A stretch of DNA of 64,000 nt, taken from NCBI GenBank assembly GCA_030077755.1, contig JAQJZZ010000005.1, forward strand, positions 248,001-312,000, written 5' to 3'. Made by a program: the position numbers and the translations under genes. Each line of letters starts with the position of its first letter. Within the stretch, counting starts at the first letter, position 1. The stretch is from Filosporella fistucella. Taxonomy: Eukaryota; Ascomycota; Leotiomycetes; Helotiales. The notes beneath the pieces were generated by a model. That model was given only the letters and a program-made list of their open reading frames with translations. It was not told the origin of the DNA and made no database searches. Below, one piece after another: positions 20,124-32,132 of the stretch.

Positions 20124-22742
20124 TCACAGCTTTGCCTTTACCTTGCCCTGTTTCTCTTCCTCTTTAACAGCATCCTTTAAGATTCTTCTCAAGATCTTAC
20201 CGCTCGCACTCTTAGGCACACTATCAATCCACCTTACACCACCTCTCAACCTCTTATGCCCTGCCACTCTCTCAGACAACCACTCCACAATCTGTTTCTC
20301 GCCTACTTCTCCTTTCTCCACACCTTCATTGGCAACGATACATGCCAATGGCACTTCCGATTCCCTTGCTTTATCGTATACCCCAATAACAGCCACATCA
20401 AGTACACTCTCATGTTCAAGCAACACACCCTCTAATTCCGCAGGCGCAACTTGAAATCCTTTATACTTGATAAGTTCCTTGACCCGGTCTGTGATATACA
20501 TATTCCCGTCTTCGTCTTCGTAACCAATGTCGCCTGTCTTGAAGAATCCGTCTGAGGTCTTGCAATCATCTGTTGCTGACTGATTTTTGTGGTAGCCTTG
20601 AAATACATTCGGACCACGAATCCACAGTTCGCCTTCTTTGCCTGTTGCAACTTCGACGCCATCTGCTGACATGAATTTTACTGTTTGGTTAGGGAGAGCC
20701 GGACCATTGGAGCCGAGACCGTGATTCCATTTTTTCTGCCACCATCAGACTTGAATTAAATACTCTGAATGCAGGAAATACCTGGATATGTGTCACTGGA
20801 CTGGTTTCACTTAAGCCATATGCCTGCTTCACTTCTGTACCGATACGTTTATGAACAGCGTGAATCAGCTCTTTTGTTAGAGGAGCTGCTCCAGATGTGA
20901 TCATGCGAAGAGATGAAAGGTCGAACTCTGAGACCAGTGGATTCTTAGCAAGATGGACCACAACCGGCGGAGCAACGAAGGTGTATGTGATTTTATGGTG
21001 CTGTATTGTCAGCTCGGACTCGTATATTTGGCTGTGTAGCAATGTATACAAGAAGAACTCTCTTATAGGCTAAGAGATCGAACCACTCACCTGAATAATC
21101 TCACAAAATCTCTTCAAATCGAAAGAGGGCATGACGACAGTGGTGATGCCCGAAAAAGCTGGGAAATGTACCAAACACTGCAATCCTAAGATCCCGTCAG
21201 CCTACCTTGACCTGTCCTCTGCTCGAACATGACGTTCCTCGACCTCAAGTCTAAATCCTAGATCTTTCAAGTCTATATGCATGAAAATCAGAAAAGGAAA
21301 TACACACCATAAATGTGATAATAAGGCAGCACACTCAAGATCTTATCATTCTTCCAATTAAGAAGCGTTCCTTCACTGCTGTTCACCATGTGCAAATTAC
21401 TGACCACTACTGCCTATTAGCATTGCCTGTACCACTCAATAATGAAGATTTCCACGAAAGTATGCTCTAACACCCACTTCTTCGAAATTCGCCGCCATGT
21501 CGCGTTACATATCGAAGTAATTTCGAAGAAGTAGAGTCCACCCACCAAGAAGTAAAAGGGTATCAGAACTCACCATTCCGATGCGTAAGCATAACTCCCT
21601 TCGGCAAACCTGTAGTCCCAGAACTGTAGACCAAAAACGCCAAATCTTTACTATGATCCAATTTCACCCTCTCTCCACTCCCCTTGCCATCCAAAAACTC
21701 TTCCAGGCAAACAAATCCCTGTTTCTTCTCTTCGCCAATCAACACGATCCTGTCTTTCGGAATTTCCGCTTCTTGTGCTGCAGCAAGCGCTACAGAAAGG
21801 AGCGAAGCTTGTGTGAATAAGGCTTTGGAACCACTGTCGCGGAGATGGTGTGATAGTTCTCGGACTGTGTATGCCGGGTTGGCGGGCGAGACAATTCCGC
21901 CTGCGTAGTGGGTTCCTGCGTCTGCTGTCAGTCATTTGATCGATATTTGATGTTTTCACTTCTCATATTGGTAGATTTGAAAAAAGTTGGAGGGATTTGA
22001 CTTTGGACGGTATAAAGAAGGAGGAGGAGAAGGACTTACCCCAAGTGACACCAGGCGTATCAATACAATTCGCACTAAATACAGCTAAGACATCACCCTT
22101 TTCCCATCCCCATTTACTTATCAGTGCTCTGCCGAATTTCTCTGTTGTCTTTTGCAAGGAGTTGAAGGTGTAAGAACGGTTTGTGTTAGGACAGAGGTAG
22201 ATGACTATTTTGGCGGTTAGTAAGTTACGGTAGGGCGAAGAAAAGGAGTAGAGATAGCACTGAAAAGGAACGGGGGTAAACAAGAGTAATATAGAAGATG
22301 AACGCAAATCGAGACTTAAAAAATCAGTGCAGAGTCAAAAATCTGCCCTATAACACCAAATTGAAAAGGAGAGCACAAACAAGTAAATAATACTGTCTAT
22401 TCCAGCAGCCTCACTCAGAAAACATTCCTTCACGCAATCCTTTCCCTCCATCCCACACTTCCCATCACTTCCCCCCTTTTTGCCTCCTAACTTACCTAAC
22501 TCGAATCAAAAATCTCAAAATCGAAAGTAAAAACAGAAATACAAAACGCAACTCAGTAGCTTAGACGCAGAACAAACATTCCCACCAGAAACCAAAATTC
22601 TCATACGTAAAATGAGGAAATAAAAATAGAAATAATACACACCTCTGTCCCCAGGAAACCCTCTCTCTTCCTCCCTCCTATCAAAGAGCACAGAATACAT
22701 ATCCGTCTCCGGAATCTCGATGGTTGGGATTTGTCTCCCCAT
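20124..22742 (-). CDS. 4-coumarate-CoA-ligase-like acyl-CoA synthetase, probably peroxisomal
   Basis: Seven exons on the minus strand: 22742-22643, 22204-22040, 21915-21574, about 21410-21308, 21185-21091, 21000-20782 and 20735-20124. The ANL-family signatures are present: the AMP-binding P-loop SSGTTGLPKGV, the PYYHIYGLQC block, YGLSETSP, the hinge region KTGDIGYEDEDG with TDRVKELIKYKG, and the C-terminal lysine motif SGKILRR. The protein ends in AKL, a PTS1-type peroxisomal signal. Length without the break would be 544 residues, normal for the family. The oddity is in the fourth exon. The reading VVSNLHMVN ... EGTLL continues as NWKNDKILS only if one base is removed in the run near 21360. 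Either the gene carries a one-base insertion, or the sequence has an error, or a longer third intron skips this segment (acceptor near 21371-21374), at the cost of about 15 conserved residues. It activates carboxylic acids (phenylpropanoid, fatty or similar) with ATP and CoA. The ATG at 22742 is chosen because the peptide then starts like its relatives; an alternative start lies at 22763. Confidence 0.85.
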
Positions 22743-23989
22743 TTTGCCTCTGTCTATTCTCATTCCAATTTCTAACAATTGTCCTGATCTCAAGCTCCCG
22801 GTTTTCTCTCAAGTAGATAGTCCGTCCCAGGGAAATCGAAACTTGTTTTTATAAATCGAACAAAGGACGAGAAAAAAGACTATAAAGCTCCCTTTGGAGA
22901 CTTGATGAGGTGGTGAAGGAGGAGGTGACTCAGATATAGAGAATTTATCCCAATAATCCCACTTGTCATCTGTTAGGTTTCAACCTCGTACCTCAAGTCG
23001 CGACGTCCCTACTCTCCTAGATGAATTCTCACTATCCAAAATCCCGAATCGAAGCCTTTTTCAACGTTCCAGACACCTAGTTCTTTCTTAAATTCTTTCC
23101 TCAATTTTTAAATCGCCCAGTTTCCTTCTCTGTATTTCGATTTTTTGATTAGTTTTTCGTTCCCCTCAATATCCTATATCCCCACTCTCAGCCTCCTCTC
23201 TATTAACTCAGTCTCCCGGCTGTGTCAAAGTACTGCTTTTCCTCGCTCCTCTATGTCTCAACCTCAGACCCTCAATTTCTATATCACGATCCCAATTCGG
23301 ATCCTGATCCTTTCAAATCAAGTCAAGAACGACAAGTCGATTGGCTACTCAGAAATGCACATAGGCACACAGATTGTCAAAGGAACAATGCACATCTCGA
23401 AAACACCCTGTTACAGCTCAAAGTCCTGACCAATTTAATTCAGCTAGAGAAAATGACATCACCTCCCCTTTGGACGGACGATGGGATCAATCCAGCCCCT
23501 AAAGAAACCGTCAGGTCGATCTAGATCAACCAAGATCTGCGGGGTATGTACTATCTCAGTTGCCGAGATGAGCCGGTTCATTTTGCGATTCGTCATGTGA
23601 TCTACCGACTCCAGTCAAATCCATTCATGATAGTAAAAGCTACAGAGAAGTGTATTGAGGTAGATTCATCTCTGTAGAAAGAGAGGACGAAACATGTTTT
23701 GGGTAGTACCCCTTGTTGTCAGGTAATTATCAAGACATTATCCCGCGTTGAGACGGGTCAAGGTGTTGATGTAGAGAAGGAGGGCAAAAAGGAGGTAAAC
23801 AAATTGACGGAGTGTAGGTACAGAGGTATGTATAATTCAATCATGCTAACTGGGTATATATAAACAATATCCTCCGCCCTCATCATTTTCACCTCAAAGA
23901 CATCTCATCATCTTCCTCTCTCAGTCCCCTTCATAGAAATCAATCATTACAGCCCGTCGCCAACCCCAAATTCCAGCTCTAAGATCTAA
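22743..23989. other. intergenic; CT-rich leader-like stretches and doubtful short frames
   Basis: It contains the promoter of the ligase gene. Overlapping open stretches at 23207-23524 (no ATG in the better one) and from an ATG at 23252 (58 codons) look weakly coding but cannot be joined. A TATA-like TATATATAA sits at about 23855-23863, followed by CT-rich sequence. Confidence 0.4.
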
Positions 23990-24130
23990 ATGCCAGATAC
24001 CCTCAATCACATAATGCATTCAATTCGGATCCTCAACAAATGCGCCCTAAAATGCGCCGCGCTAAATTCCAACAATAATAATGTCCCTGCCACAAAAGAA
24101 ACGATCCCCAAAAAGTTCAGCACGTCGTGA
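23990..24130 (+). CDS. possible 46-codon small open reading frame
   Basis: An ATG at 23990 opens 46 codons ending in TGA at 24128-24130. It lies about 125 bp downstream of a TATA-like box (23855-23863) and a CT-rich stretch, the usual layout of a fungal 5' leader. The peptide (MPDTLNHIMHSI...) has no known motif. It is antisense to the 3' flank of the RBR ligase gene. This is speculative; it may be noncoding. Confidence 0.2.
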   Translation: MPDTLNHIMHSIRILNKCALKCAALNSNNNNVPATKETIPKKFSTS

Positions 24131-24211
24131 GACGTTGCTGTTGGTCCATGCCATCCATTCCATGGACAGTTGTCGTACTTCGTCATATCATGATGCAGGA
24201 GTCTGTTGATC

Positions 24212-26293
24212 TTATTCACTGACAGACTCTAAGCCCTCGTCTTGCTTCACTTCCGGAATAGGCCATTCAACTTCCTCCATTGGAGCGAATTTGACTTTCT
24301 TCTCCAGCTCCAATTTCTTCCTCTCAACTTCTGCAAGGATAGCCCATCTCCTTTGCAGCCTGGATCGCCTTTCTTGGAAGATCTTGCTGAATCCATCCTC
24401 TTCCACGCCAAAACTTTCCTCAAGGGCTTCCAATTCCTCATTCTGCTTATTCGACAACCGATCAAGCTCTTCTTCTTGGCGAATGAGAAGCTGTTCCATC
24501 TGCTTAGCCTGCTTATCCCGCATTACATTGATCTTGCTTTGATGAAGGCGGTCGAGATCATCTCGAAGATTGTACTGTTGTCCCAATTCTCTCAGATCTC
24601 TCTCGGTGACCACTCTTGCGGGATTCGAACCACTTGCGCTTCGTCCAAGACCATCACAATAAGCTTCCATATGCCGGAGACGAATCTGAACACTCCGTTC
24701 AGCTTGTTTCAAGCTCGCCCTTAATTCCATCTCGGCACCAACTTGGCGATCCTCGAGATGTGTAGATGTCCGGACATGTCGTTCTTTCATTTTGGATTGA
24801 AGTTCTCCATATCGTTCAAGAATATCGATTTTAGCTTGACCATGGCGAGTCCACATAATCCACTTCATCTTGCGTTCGAAGGCAGAAAAACGGTCTCGCT
24901 CGTTGATCTGACGGGCTCTCAGGGCATTCAATTCCACACTTTCCCGTGTCCTTTTCTCGGATTCGAGTTTCTCCGCAGCCTCCAACTTTTCAGCCGCTTC
25001 TTTAGCAGCCTTCTCAGCTTCCTCTTCAGCAATCCTAGCCTCTTCTTCCAGTCGCCGCCTCTCTAATTCCTCTTCCCCATTGCAATAATTCGGACATCCG
25101 ACAGTAGGATCCCAGACCGCGCCACAGATGTAACAAAACTGGGCTTTACATCGACAAGTGATATGGCTGCATCCTTGCGTCAACTCAACCAAGGTCCTAC
25201 ACTTATAACATCTTCTCCAACCAGACTTTTCTCCCATCTGCAATACCGCATCTAATTCCCAATCCGCAGGGCAATCTTGACCAAAGGCATGAGCGGCACG
25301 CTTACAGGTAGAACAAGCTCTGGTCCTGCATTTCCGACAGACAACTTCAAAAGGGTGCTTCGGATCTATCTTGTTGCGCTTCGGAATGAACTCGCCGCAA
25401 GCCGGATTCGGACAGAAGATTCGGGATTCCCATGGTGTACTGAATTGAAGGACGCTTTTCATGAAAATCTGTTGCTCTTCCTTGCTTAATACCGACTTGA
25501 CTATCGATCCAGGTATGGATCTTGTACAACACTTCGGAGGCATCTTCGATTCATCGTTTGCAGCTTGCGTAATGACGATTCGTAGACAAGCGTCGCAATA
25601 GTTGTGACCGCAAGGGAGAGTCTGAAGCGATTTACTCTTTTTGAAATCATCCCGGCAGCATATACAGGAACTGTTTTGTTAGTGAAATCCGCCTGCGATC
25701 CAGGCCACTTACTTCAGATCATCATGCGAACTTTTCGTCCTTCGCAACCTAAACCGATTCTTGAATCCATTCTTGATACTGACATACGATCTTCTCGTCG
25801 AAACCGAGAACAAGGACGGGCTAGGCTCCGCAGGTATGGGAGGGAGTAGGTTCGGTTTTGTAACATCCTGCGCATCATGCTGAGCCAGATATCTCTCATA
25901 GTCCGAAAACGATAAACTCCTCTTCGTAGACGCTCTTTTTCTCGAGGAAAAATTATCAGGCTGTTCATTTGAAGATCTCGACGTCATGCCCGTGGAAGCG
26001 CTCCCTTGCGACCCCGACGATGCAGTCCTAGTATGATGTGTCCCAACCGTTACCGCAGACTCACACATCGAATGATGCGGGCCATGATCTCCATTTCTCT
26101 CCTGCGGAATCGCAATCGTGATGCCCAACTTCTCTGCCTCCTTACTCAGTCTCTCATCCACAAGCGCTTCGGTCTGGCTAGCTTCAAACTGGAGAACCTC
26201 CCGATTGTAATCACCATCGTTGTATTCGGCAGGCTGTACTCCCTCGGTATGTTGCATGTCAGCCAGAGAACGTTTTCGCGCGACGGGTACCAT
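24212..26293 (-). CDS. RBR-type E3 ubiquitin ligase with long coiled-coil tail
   Basis: Two exons, 26293-25713 and 25670-24212, give 679 residues; the intron is 42 nt. The first ~190 residues are disordered and Ser/Arg-rich. RING1 starts at about residue 196 (SCICC...CGHNYCDAC). The in-between-RING region follows (FCPNPACGEFIP, CRKCRTRACSTC). RING2 starts at about 345 (RRCYKCRTLVELTQGCSHITCRC ... CYICG), where the Cys in HITC is the expected catalytic thioester residue. This order is that of the RBR (Parkin/ARIH) class, which accepts ubiquitin from an E2 before transfer. After RING2, residues about 395-650 are a highly charged coiled coil (EEELERRRLEEEARIAEEEA and more). The Ariadne domain of ARIH proteins is not visible. 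Filamentous fungi carry many RBR proteins with such tails; substrates are unknown. Confidence 0.92.
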
Positions 26294-27999
26294 CGTGAGA
26301 CGGAAAGTTGAGGTCGCGCAGCGGGATTGGCAATCGTGGTGTCGACATCCGAACGAGGTATCACGGGGTGGGGTCCATCAACGAGCAAGGATGGCGATAG
26401 CGATGTGATAGTGTTGAAAAGTAGGGGTGGTGGTGGTGTGATGGTTCGATGTGGGGTGAGATTGAGAGATGAGGATTGAGTATGAAGAATGATTATAGAT
26501 GAGACAACCACATTGTTGGGGAGAGTTGAAGGTTTAGATGGAGGCAAGTTTTGGAGAGGGCAGGTAAATGCCAGTACCACAGTAGTAATAGTAAGAAGGA
26601 GAAAGGATGGGACGATGTGATGCAGCGAAGTGGTGCTCTAAGTTACTAGTATGTGCAGGTGCAGTAAGTTCGATGGCGACTAACTTTTTTCGGGGCGAAG
26701 GCGATTGTTCGCTCGTCTTTCTGCAGCGCCAGCAGATCCCACCTTCCCACTTAAACGCAGTAATCAGCCAATGACAAACAGAATGTGGAATTTGTGTCAT
26801 CCATGCCAGCGATCAGCTCCGATCGGGGTATTCTCAAGTGTGAATGAGGGCAAGTTTGCGAGAGAAGGGGTTTATATCATGTCGAGATATAGGTGGATGT
26901 ATTGTGATATTCAGCCTCGTATCTTTTGCCGTCCTCGGAAGTTTAATACGTATATTAATTTTCAACAAAAGAAAACATGCTCCCCTCAATAAACTTTGGC
27001 CCAAGATCCTCTAGGAGAATTTAGATCTCCTTCCCGTAATTAATCTTACTTATCTACAGTACAGTACCTGTCCATCTGCATCTTACGCCATCTTTTCTCC
27101 AATTTTAAGATCAGCTTGCGCCATTCTTTTTCTCCTCTCCAACCAGATCTTGCATCTTCTTTTCAATTAATAAATCTCCACCTCATCAAAACCACACTTT
27201 TCCATAATAAGTCCACACTTAGACTCCTCAGCAAGCAACCCATGCCTACGGCATCATGCATACTAGTAACGCAACTCTACCTAGTCTAGAAACTTCAAAC
27301 TCAAAGGGTGCTGTTTGCAGCTGAGGAAGATATCCATACCTAACGAGTACGGAATTACGAAAATCTCGAATTGCCAAACAAAATCGATTATTTGGAAATG
27401 TGGTTTGAGTAAGGAACAGATAAGACGATCATACCCTCCAAACATCCAGATCATCACCGAGCTCAAGAACAGGCGGGGCTGGGATGACCATACTTTCAGC
27501 GCACTAGAAGAGAAAGAGAGCGTGTCCCTAACAGCTGAACACCACACCAAATCTAAGCTCCACGCCTAGCCTCACCAGCTTTTCTAGAAGGCCACCAAGT
27601 GCTTGGAACACAGGTTGGGGAAACGTGTTTCCGGCCCGTGGCTCAGACCATCTTTCATCACCTAATCGCACAAACGTCGTGCAAACGAAGAGACGATGTT
27701 GATGCAAGGCATGGATTAGAGTCTGAACGTACATATTTTCCTTCGAGATGTGAGTCTGTGTGTTGTCCGTTTTGCTTCGCGATTAGATCATCTAGAACAT
27801 GCATCGTAAAGGATGACCATGGAGGTAAAGTCGTGCAGATGTTCTTCCAAGTACGTTACATGCACTCGAGTATTATATTTTCACATCACTGGCTGCAACT
27901 TTTAGTAGAAGAATATGAGCAAAGCTCAAGCTACAAATATCGGTGCCAAGCCCTGACTATATGTTGACAGAATCCGAACGTTTGAGATTGGCTACTGCC
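26294..27999. other. intergenic, no supported gene
   Basis: 5' flank of the RBR gene, then unassigned sequence. A 27.3-27.97 kb stretch has moderately long open pieces in several frames, but they break repeatedly and match nothing I know. Confidence 0.45.
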
Positions 28000-28700
28000 T
28001 CAGTATGTGCACGCAATGTCTAGTAGCCGTCGATAGTTAAGGTGCCAAAATGGTGGAGGCTCGTTCATCTCCACATAGAACCGTGCATTAACCATAGGAG
28101 ATGCCACCTTCATCCATCCAACGTTATCTTCGCAGCACCCATCAATCGGCTCAAGATTATTATCTTCTCCAAAAGAACTCTCCTCCACCTTTTCTTCTCG
28201 CAATTTTTCATAGACTTCCAATGGGCACTCACCGAGTTCACGTGACCTGTTCCTTTGATGCCGGGGTCACACGATTCGGCAGTCATGCTCTGCAATACTT
28301 CTTCGTCTACCTGTATGAAAAAGGTGTACCCAAGGGCTACGGTGCTGAGGATTGAAATCTTTATCGGGAATATATTTAGCTGCAACGCGGGTTTGCTCAA
28401 TCTTGAAAAACTCAGCAGCCCATGTCTTGAAGAGCTCCCTAAGCTGCGGAACAGATGCCCCTTCCAGTGACGCCCGATCATCTATAAAAGTCCATTCCAG
28501 GCTCTTCTCTAGTTCGGGGGTGTCGGATCGTGCAATGGTCTCGTGGGATTGCTCGATCATAAAATGCTTGAAGTGGTCCAGGCTTCATCGTCGGCGTAGG
28601 TGGTGCGATAGATGACCCATCCCCATTTGTCCTGCTTTTGACGGTGAAGATGATCGAGGATATCACGTTCAGGGGAGTGACTATCAATAGAATCGTGTGT
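28000..28700 (-). pseudogene. frameshifted copy of a conserved fungal hypothetical protein
   Basis: Read on the minus strand, the pieces follow each other in the order of one protein but lie in different frames: KWGWVIYRTTYADDEAW (near 28600), then FMIEQSHETIARSDTPELEK (from 28560) through a block ending IPDKDFNPQHR (near 28350), then YTFFIQVDEEVLQSM with GHVNSV (28330-28240), then EPIDGCCEDNVGWMK with FWHLNYRR (28150-28020). Three single-base shifts are needed to connect them, at about 28578, 28345 and 28215, and no splice sites explain them. The build is that of a widespread ascomycete family of unknown function recognised by the SDTPEL, FIQVDEE and DVGWM-type blocks; I know no name for it. 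It looks like a recently inactivated accessory gene. Confidence 0.75.
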
Positions 28701-28832
28701 CGATGAGCTGAAGCATCGAGAGGAAATCCGTATTATTGAACGTCGTGAGCGTTTCAGATGGATAAAAGGGGCTGATCTGAAAACTGGTTGGAACAAACGT
28801 CCTGATCGACAGATTAGAATGAAGAGCAACAT

Positions 28833-30080
28833 TACAATAGAGACCCTTGAATTGCTTAGATACTTTCAGCAAAATCGATTTATATATTGTTATTCTCCAA
28901 GTTTTGTTGTCCTTCAGGTTCGCGTTAAGAAGGAATATTGTTCTAATGCAATCCTACAAGGGCGCGCCGGCATAATGCGACCCTCGAAATCACGCAAATC
29001 ATTCCTTCTGGGAACAGAATATAACAATTTTTTCACAAAAGCTTAGGCCGGACCTGGTAGGTCAATGGCTGAACTATCGGTTTTGGAGTGGAAAAGCACT
29101 CTATATCATTAGGTGCTCAATAATTCGAGTATACTTTTTACATCATATTCATGTTGGTAATGATTATAATATATTTTGTAGGTTACGGGACATTTGCAAT
29201 CCCCAGAGCTTTAGTAAGATAAATTTTTGATGGCTAAGCGATTATAATCATATGATATTTTGGAAGACTCAACTAGTTGAGGGGTAGCAGAGGATATATT
29301 GTAGATTGACATGTTAGTCTGATGAGTACAGTAATTATGAACATTTGAACTTCCACGGATCATAATCCCAGAATGGTAGAATGGGAGTGTATCTACATCC
29401 TCATTAGTATAGAGCATATGCTCATGTTTATCTTTCTGTCACTTTACTTGTAGAATCACACTGATGCTTCCAGAGAGTCTGTAGTAAGACAGACAGATGG
29501 CCCTCATTGTACTCTATCTTACTCGCCTCAGCTTTACATGACGTTAAATCACAACTCAAACTTTAGAAGGAGCGAGAACACTTTTCTTGTCAAAGTCTTG
29601 TAGGCAGCAGCTCTTTGGAGTAGTAGCATATCATGTGTTGACTACTCTTTTACTCCGTGTCAAGGAAGTCAGCTTAAAGAGTCTTGTCACTTGAACCGAG
29701 TCATCTTGCGTGCACCAGCAGCATCATACAACAACTTGGTGTAACCACAAATGCCAATCCTTCGATTCTCGGCAGCTGAACCACAACCACAACTACAGGT
29801 ATAAAATCCTGCACAGCTGTCAAGAGACGCGCACACGCGCATACCCGTAGTTCCTCGAATACCGAATCCTAAAATGCTTACACCCATGATGTGGCTTTCC
29901 GACTCGATGGCTGTGTCTCTGGGCAAGCAAAGCTTCGGAGATGCAGCCCATATGGCAGAATCATGATATCGCTACTGAAAAGCTTGAAACCTTTAATTGT
30001 TTTGATTCTCTCTTGGTCAATTTTATGACACTCGAAAGAAACACTTTCTAAGTAGCGTTGCGGTTTGATTTCTTCCAGCC
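28833..30080. other. intergenic, no supported gene
   Basis: AT-rich. Open stretches on the minus strand at 29687-29926 and 29878-30168 have no domain and overlap the start of the next gene. Confidence 0.5.
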
Positions 30081-32132
30081 ATGTCCAGCGACCATTTAGC
30101 CCGCCTAGTTGGCAGTGACTCGAGCTGGGACAATATCGTATCGCAGGGTTTTCTCTTTCAAATGACAACTACCCAACTTACCATTCTCAGTTCTGTTTTC
30201 GCTATAGCATTTGTGTTTCTTGTCGGGCGGCTATTCCGAGTCTTCTGCCTGGTCATCTTTTGCATTTTCGTCCGCCGAGGGTCGAATGAGTATCAAACCG
30301 ACCAGGTTCGAGTTGCTGTGGTAAACTCCCGCTTACCACTTCATGTGATCGGGCAGAGATTTACTTGGGGGAGAGTTATCAAGGGGAGAGGCAGAGTGAG
30401 GATATTCGCTGTAGTGTGGCTGGCAGGTAGTGTAATGTTTCTCTTACTTAGTTTGAGCATACCTGTCTTAATTGCACAATTACCGGTTGCAGATGGTGAG
30501 TCGTATGCATAAATGTGGAATTTATCTGACTGTAGACATCTAGGCATTGCAGGTGGCCCTAACTGTGCTTTGGGACTATTACCAATCGACGAAGGAAATC
30601 CACGATCAAGAGCCTTGTTCGACGCACACCTAAGATATGAGCAACAGAACGCACTCACACACACTGATGCTATTGGATACGATTATGGAGCGTTCTCAGC
30701 GACACATGTTGGAAACGGTGGAAACCTTGGCCCTCGAGATATCATTCGAAAGTCGGCAGCCTGTCCCACGCACTATACCACAACAGCTTGTGCCGATGGC
30801 GATGCCCTCAACTTCTTCGGAGTATATTGGCTACAGCCAAGTGATCTTGGTGTCGGAAATATCGATAATCTAGATTTTGGGGTCTCAACACAATGCTACA
30901 AGGTCAAAGAAGCAGTGGTGGAACTCCCGCCACGCCCAAACGTCACAGAGCCGTTCACCCGTTACGGGCTACTGTACGGACCGAATTTTAAGCTCGCAGA
31001 TTCCGCTAACCCAAATCTAACTGAGGTTATACGTCGAGAGGAGAACAATGGAAAGAGATACAATGTGCATGCTTTTTGGAGCCCACATCAAGATTCATCT
31101 ATAGAAGGAGACCGCCAGTTGTGGATTCCCAGAGAGGATTTGAACCACGAAGGTGATCTTTCACTTCTTATCTATCATCTAGGAGCTACATACGCCTTAG
31201 AACACGGAGAAGACCCGTTGTTCAGAACGATCCCATTGAATGTTAGCGGGAGGGTAGCAAGTAATTGGATCGACGAGAATCAAGAGCGCGTCAGACACTG
31301 GGAAGGCCTTCCCCTGTTCAAACCAGCTTCACAAACAGTCACGGTTCTGTGCAATACAACGTACATCTTCTGCGACAGTCATCTTCTTCCAGAGACTCCG
31401 GGACATTGCAGAAGGTTTCGAGGTTATGAAGAACTACGAGCGTTCTTAGTCAACCTTCAAGAAGGCATCATTCCTAGTGCAAAGGCTCACCCTTCGCGGT
31501 ACGGCTTCCTAGACCTTCTGGTAGACATTGTCCATTACTCGTCGATAGATTACTCTGCGGGAGCAGTCAATGGAGTGTTCGCGAATAATCTATTGCAATG
31601 GGATATCGATCACCAATTTGACCTCAAAATTCAACAGTTCCTCGACCAGATTAGTGGACAGAGAGAGTTGACACGGCTTTTCCTCTCTACACGCACACGC
31701 TTCCTCCTTGCTGCCCGTAGAGCCGTGCTCGAAGAATGGTTCATACCCCTTCAACAGCAGGGCTTTTCATACGGAGATATTATGAGAGCAAGATGGTTCC
31801 CAAACCAAAACATATCTGCCATGTGCATGGCAACTCTAGTTCCAGATTCAAATTACAAGACAACTACGGCAAGACCCTGTATCATAATTGCTGTAGTATG
31901 GCTGGCGCTAGTACTAATCACATACTCTACTCCCTTGTTTCTCATATTTCACTGGAAGTGGGCGGAGAACATTGAGAGAGAGTGGGTGGCAAGGAAGGCT
32001 GGAACTCTGCATAAACGACTTCAAGGAGAGGCTTTGGAACCTGAAATGAGACCAAATAACTCACTATGTGGGACAAAAGCAAAAGATATGCCCCCACTAC
32101 TAGGAATCGAAGAAGTATCTAGCTCAGCTTAG
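30081..32132 (+). CDS. large membrane protein with glycosylated-type extracellular loop, function unknown
   Basis: Two exons, 30081-30495 and 30544-32132, give 667 residues. The 48-nt intron has GTGAGT, CTGAC and TAG. Hydrophobic helices lie at about residues 31-57 (TQLTILSSVFAIAFVFLVG and on), 107-135 (IFAVVWLAGSVMFLLLSLSI) and 583-612 (PCIIIAVVWLALVLITYSTP). Between the second and third helices lie about 450 residues with several N-glycosylation sequons (NVTE, NLTE, NVSG, NISA) and scattered cysteines, suggesting a lumenal or extracellular domain. The C-terminal tail is short and cytoplasmic. I recognise no named domain. This architecture is common among lineage-specific ascomycete plasma-membrane proteins of unknown role. 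The start at 30081 is the first ATG in frame. Confidence 0.78.

Noticed and set aside
24007..24219. 71-codon minus-strand frame with a hydrophobic stretch overlapping the RBR stop
   Set aside because: No ATG start at its head and no relation to the RBR frame; it is in the 3' flank of that gene.
26705..27967. Possible genes between the RBR ligase and the frameshifted pseudogene
   Set aside because: Open pieces are short, change frame and match no family; splice sites did not join them sensibly.
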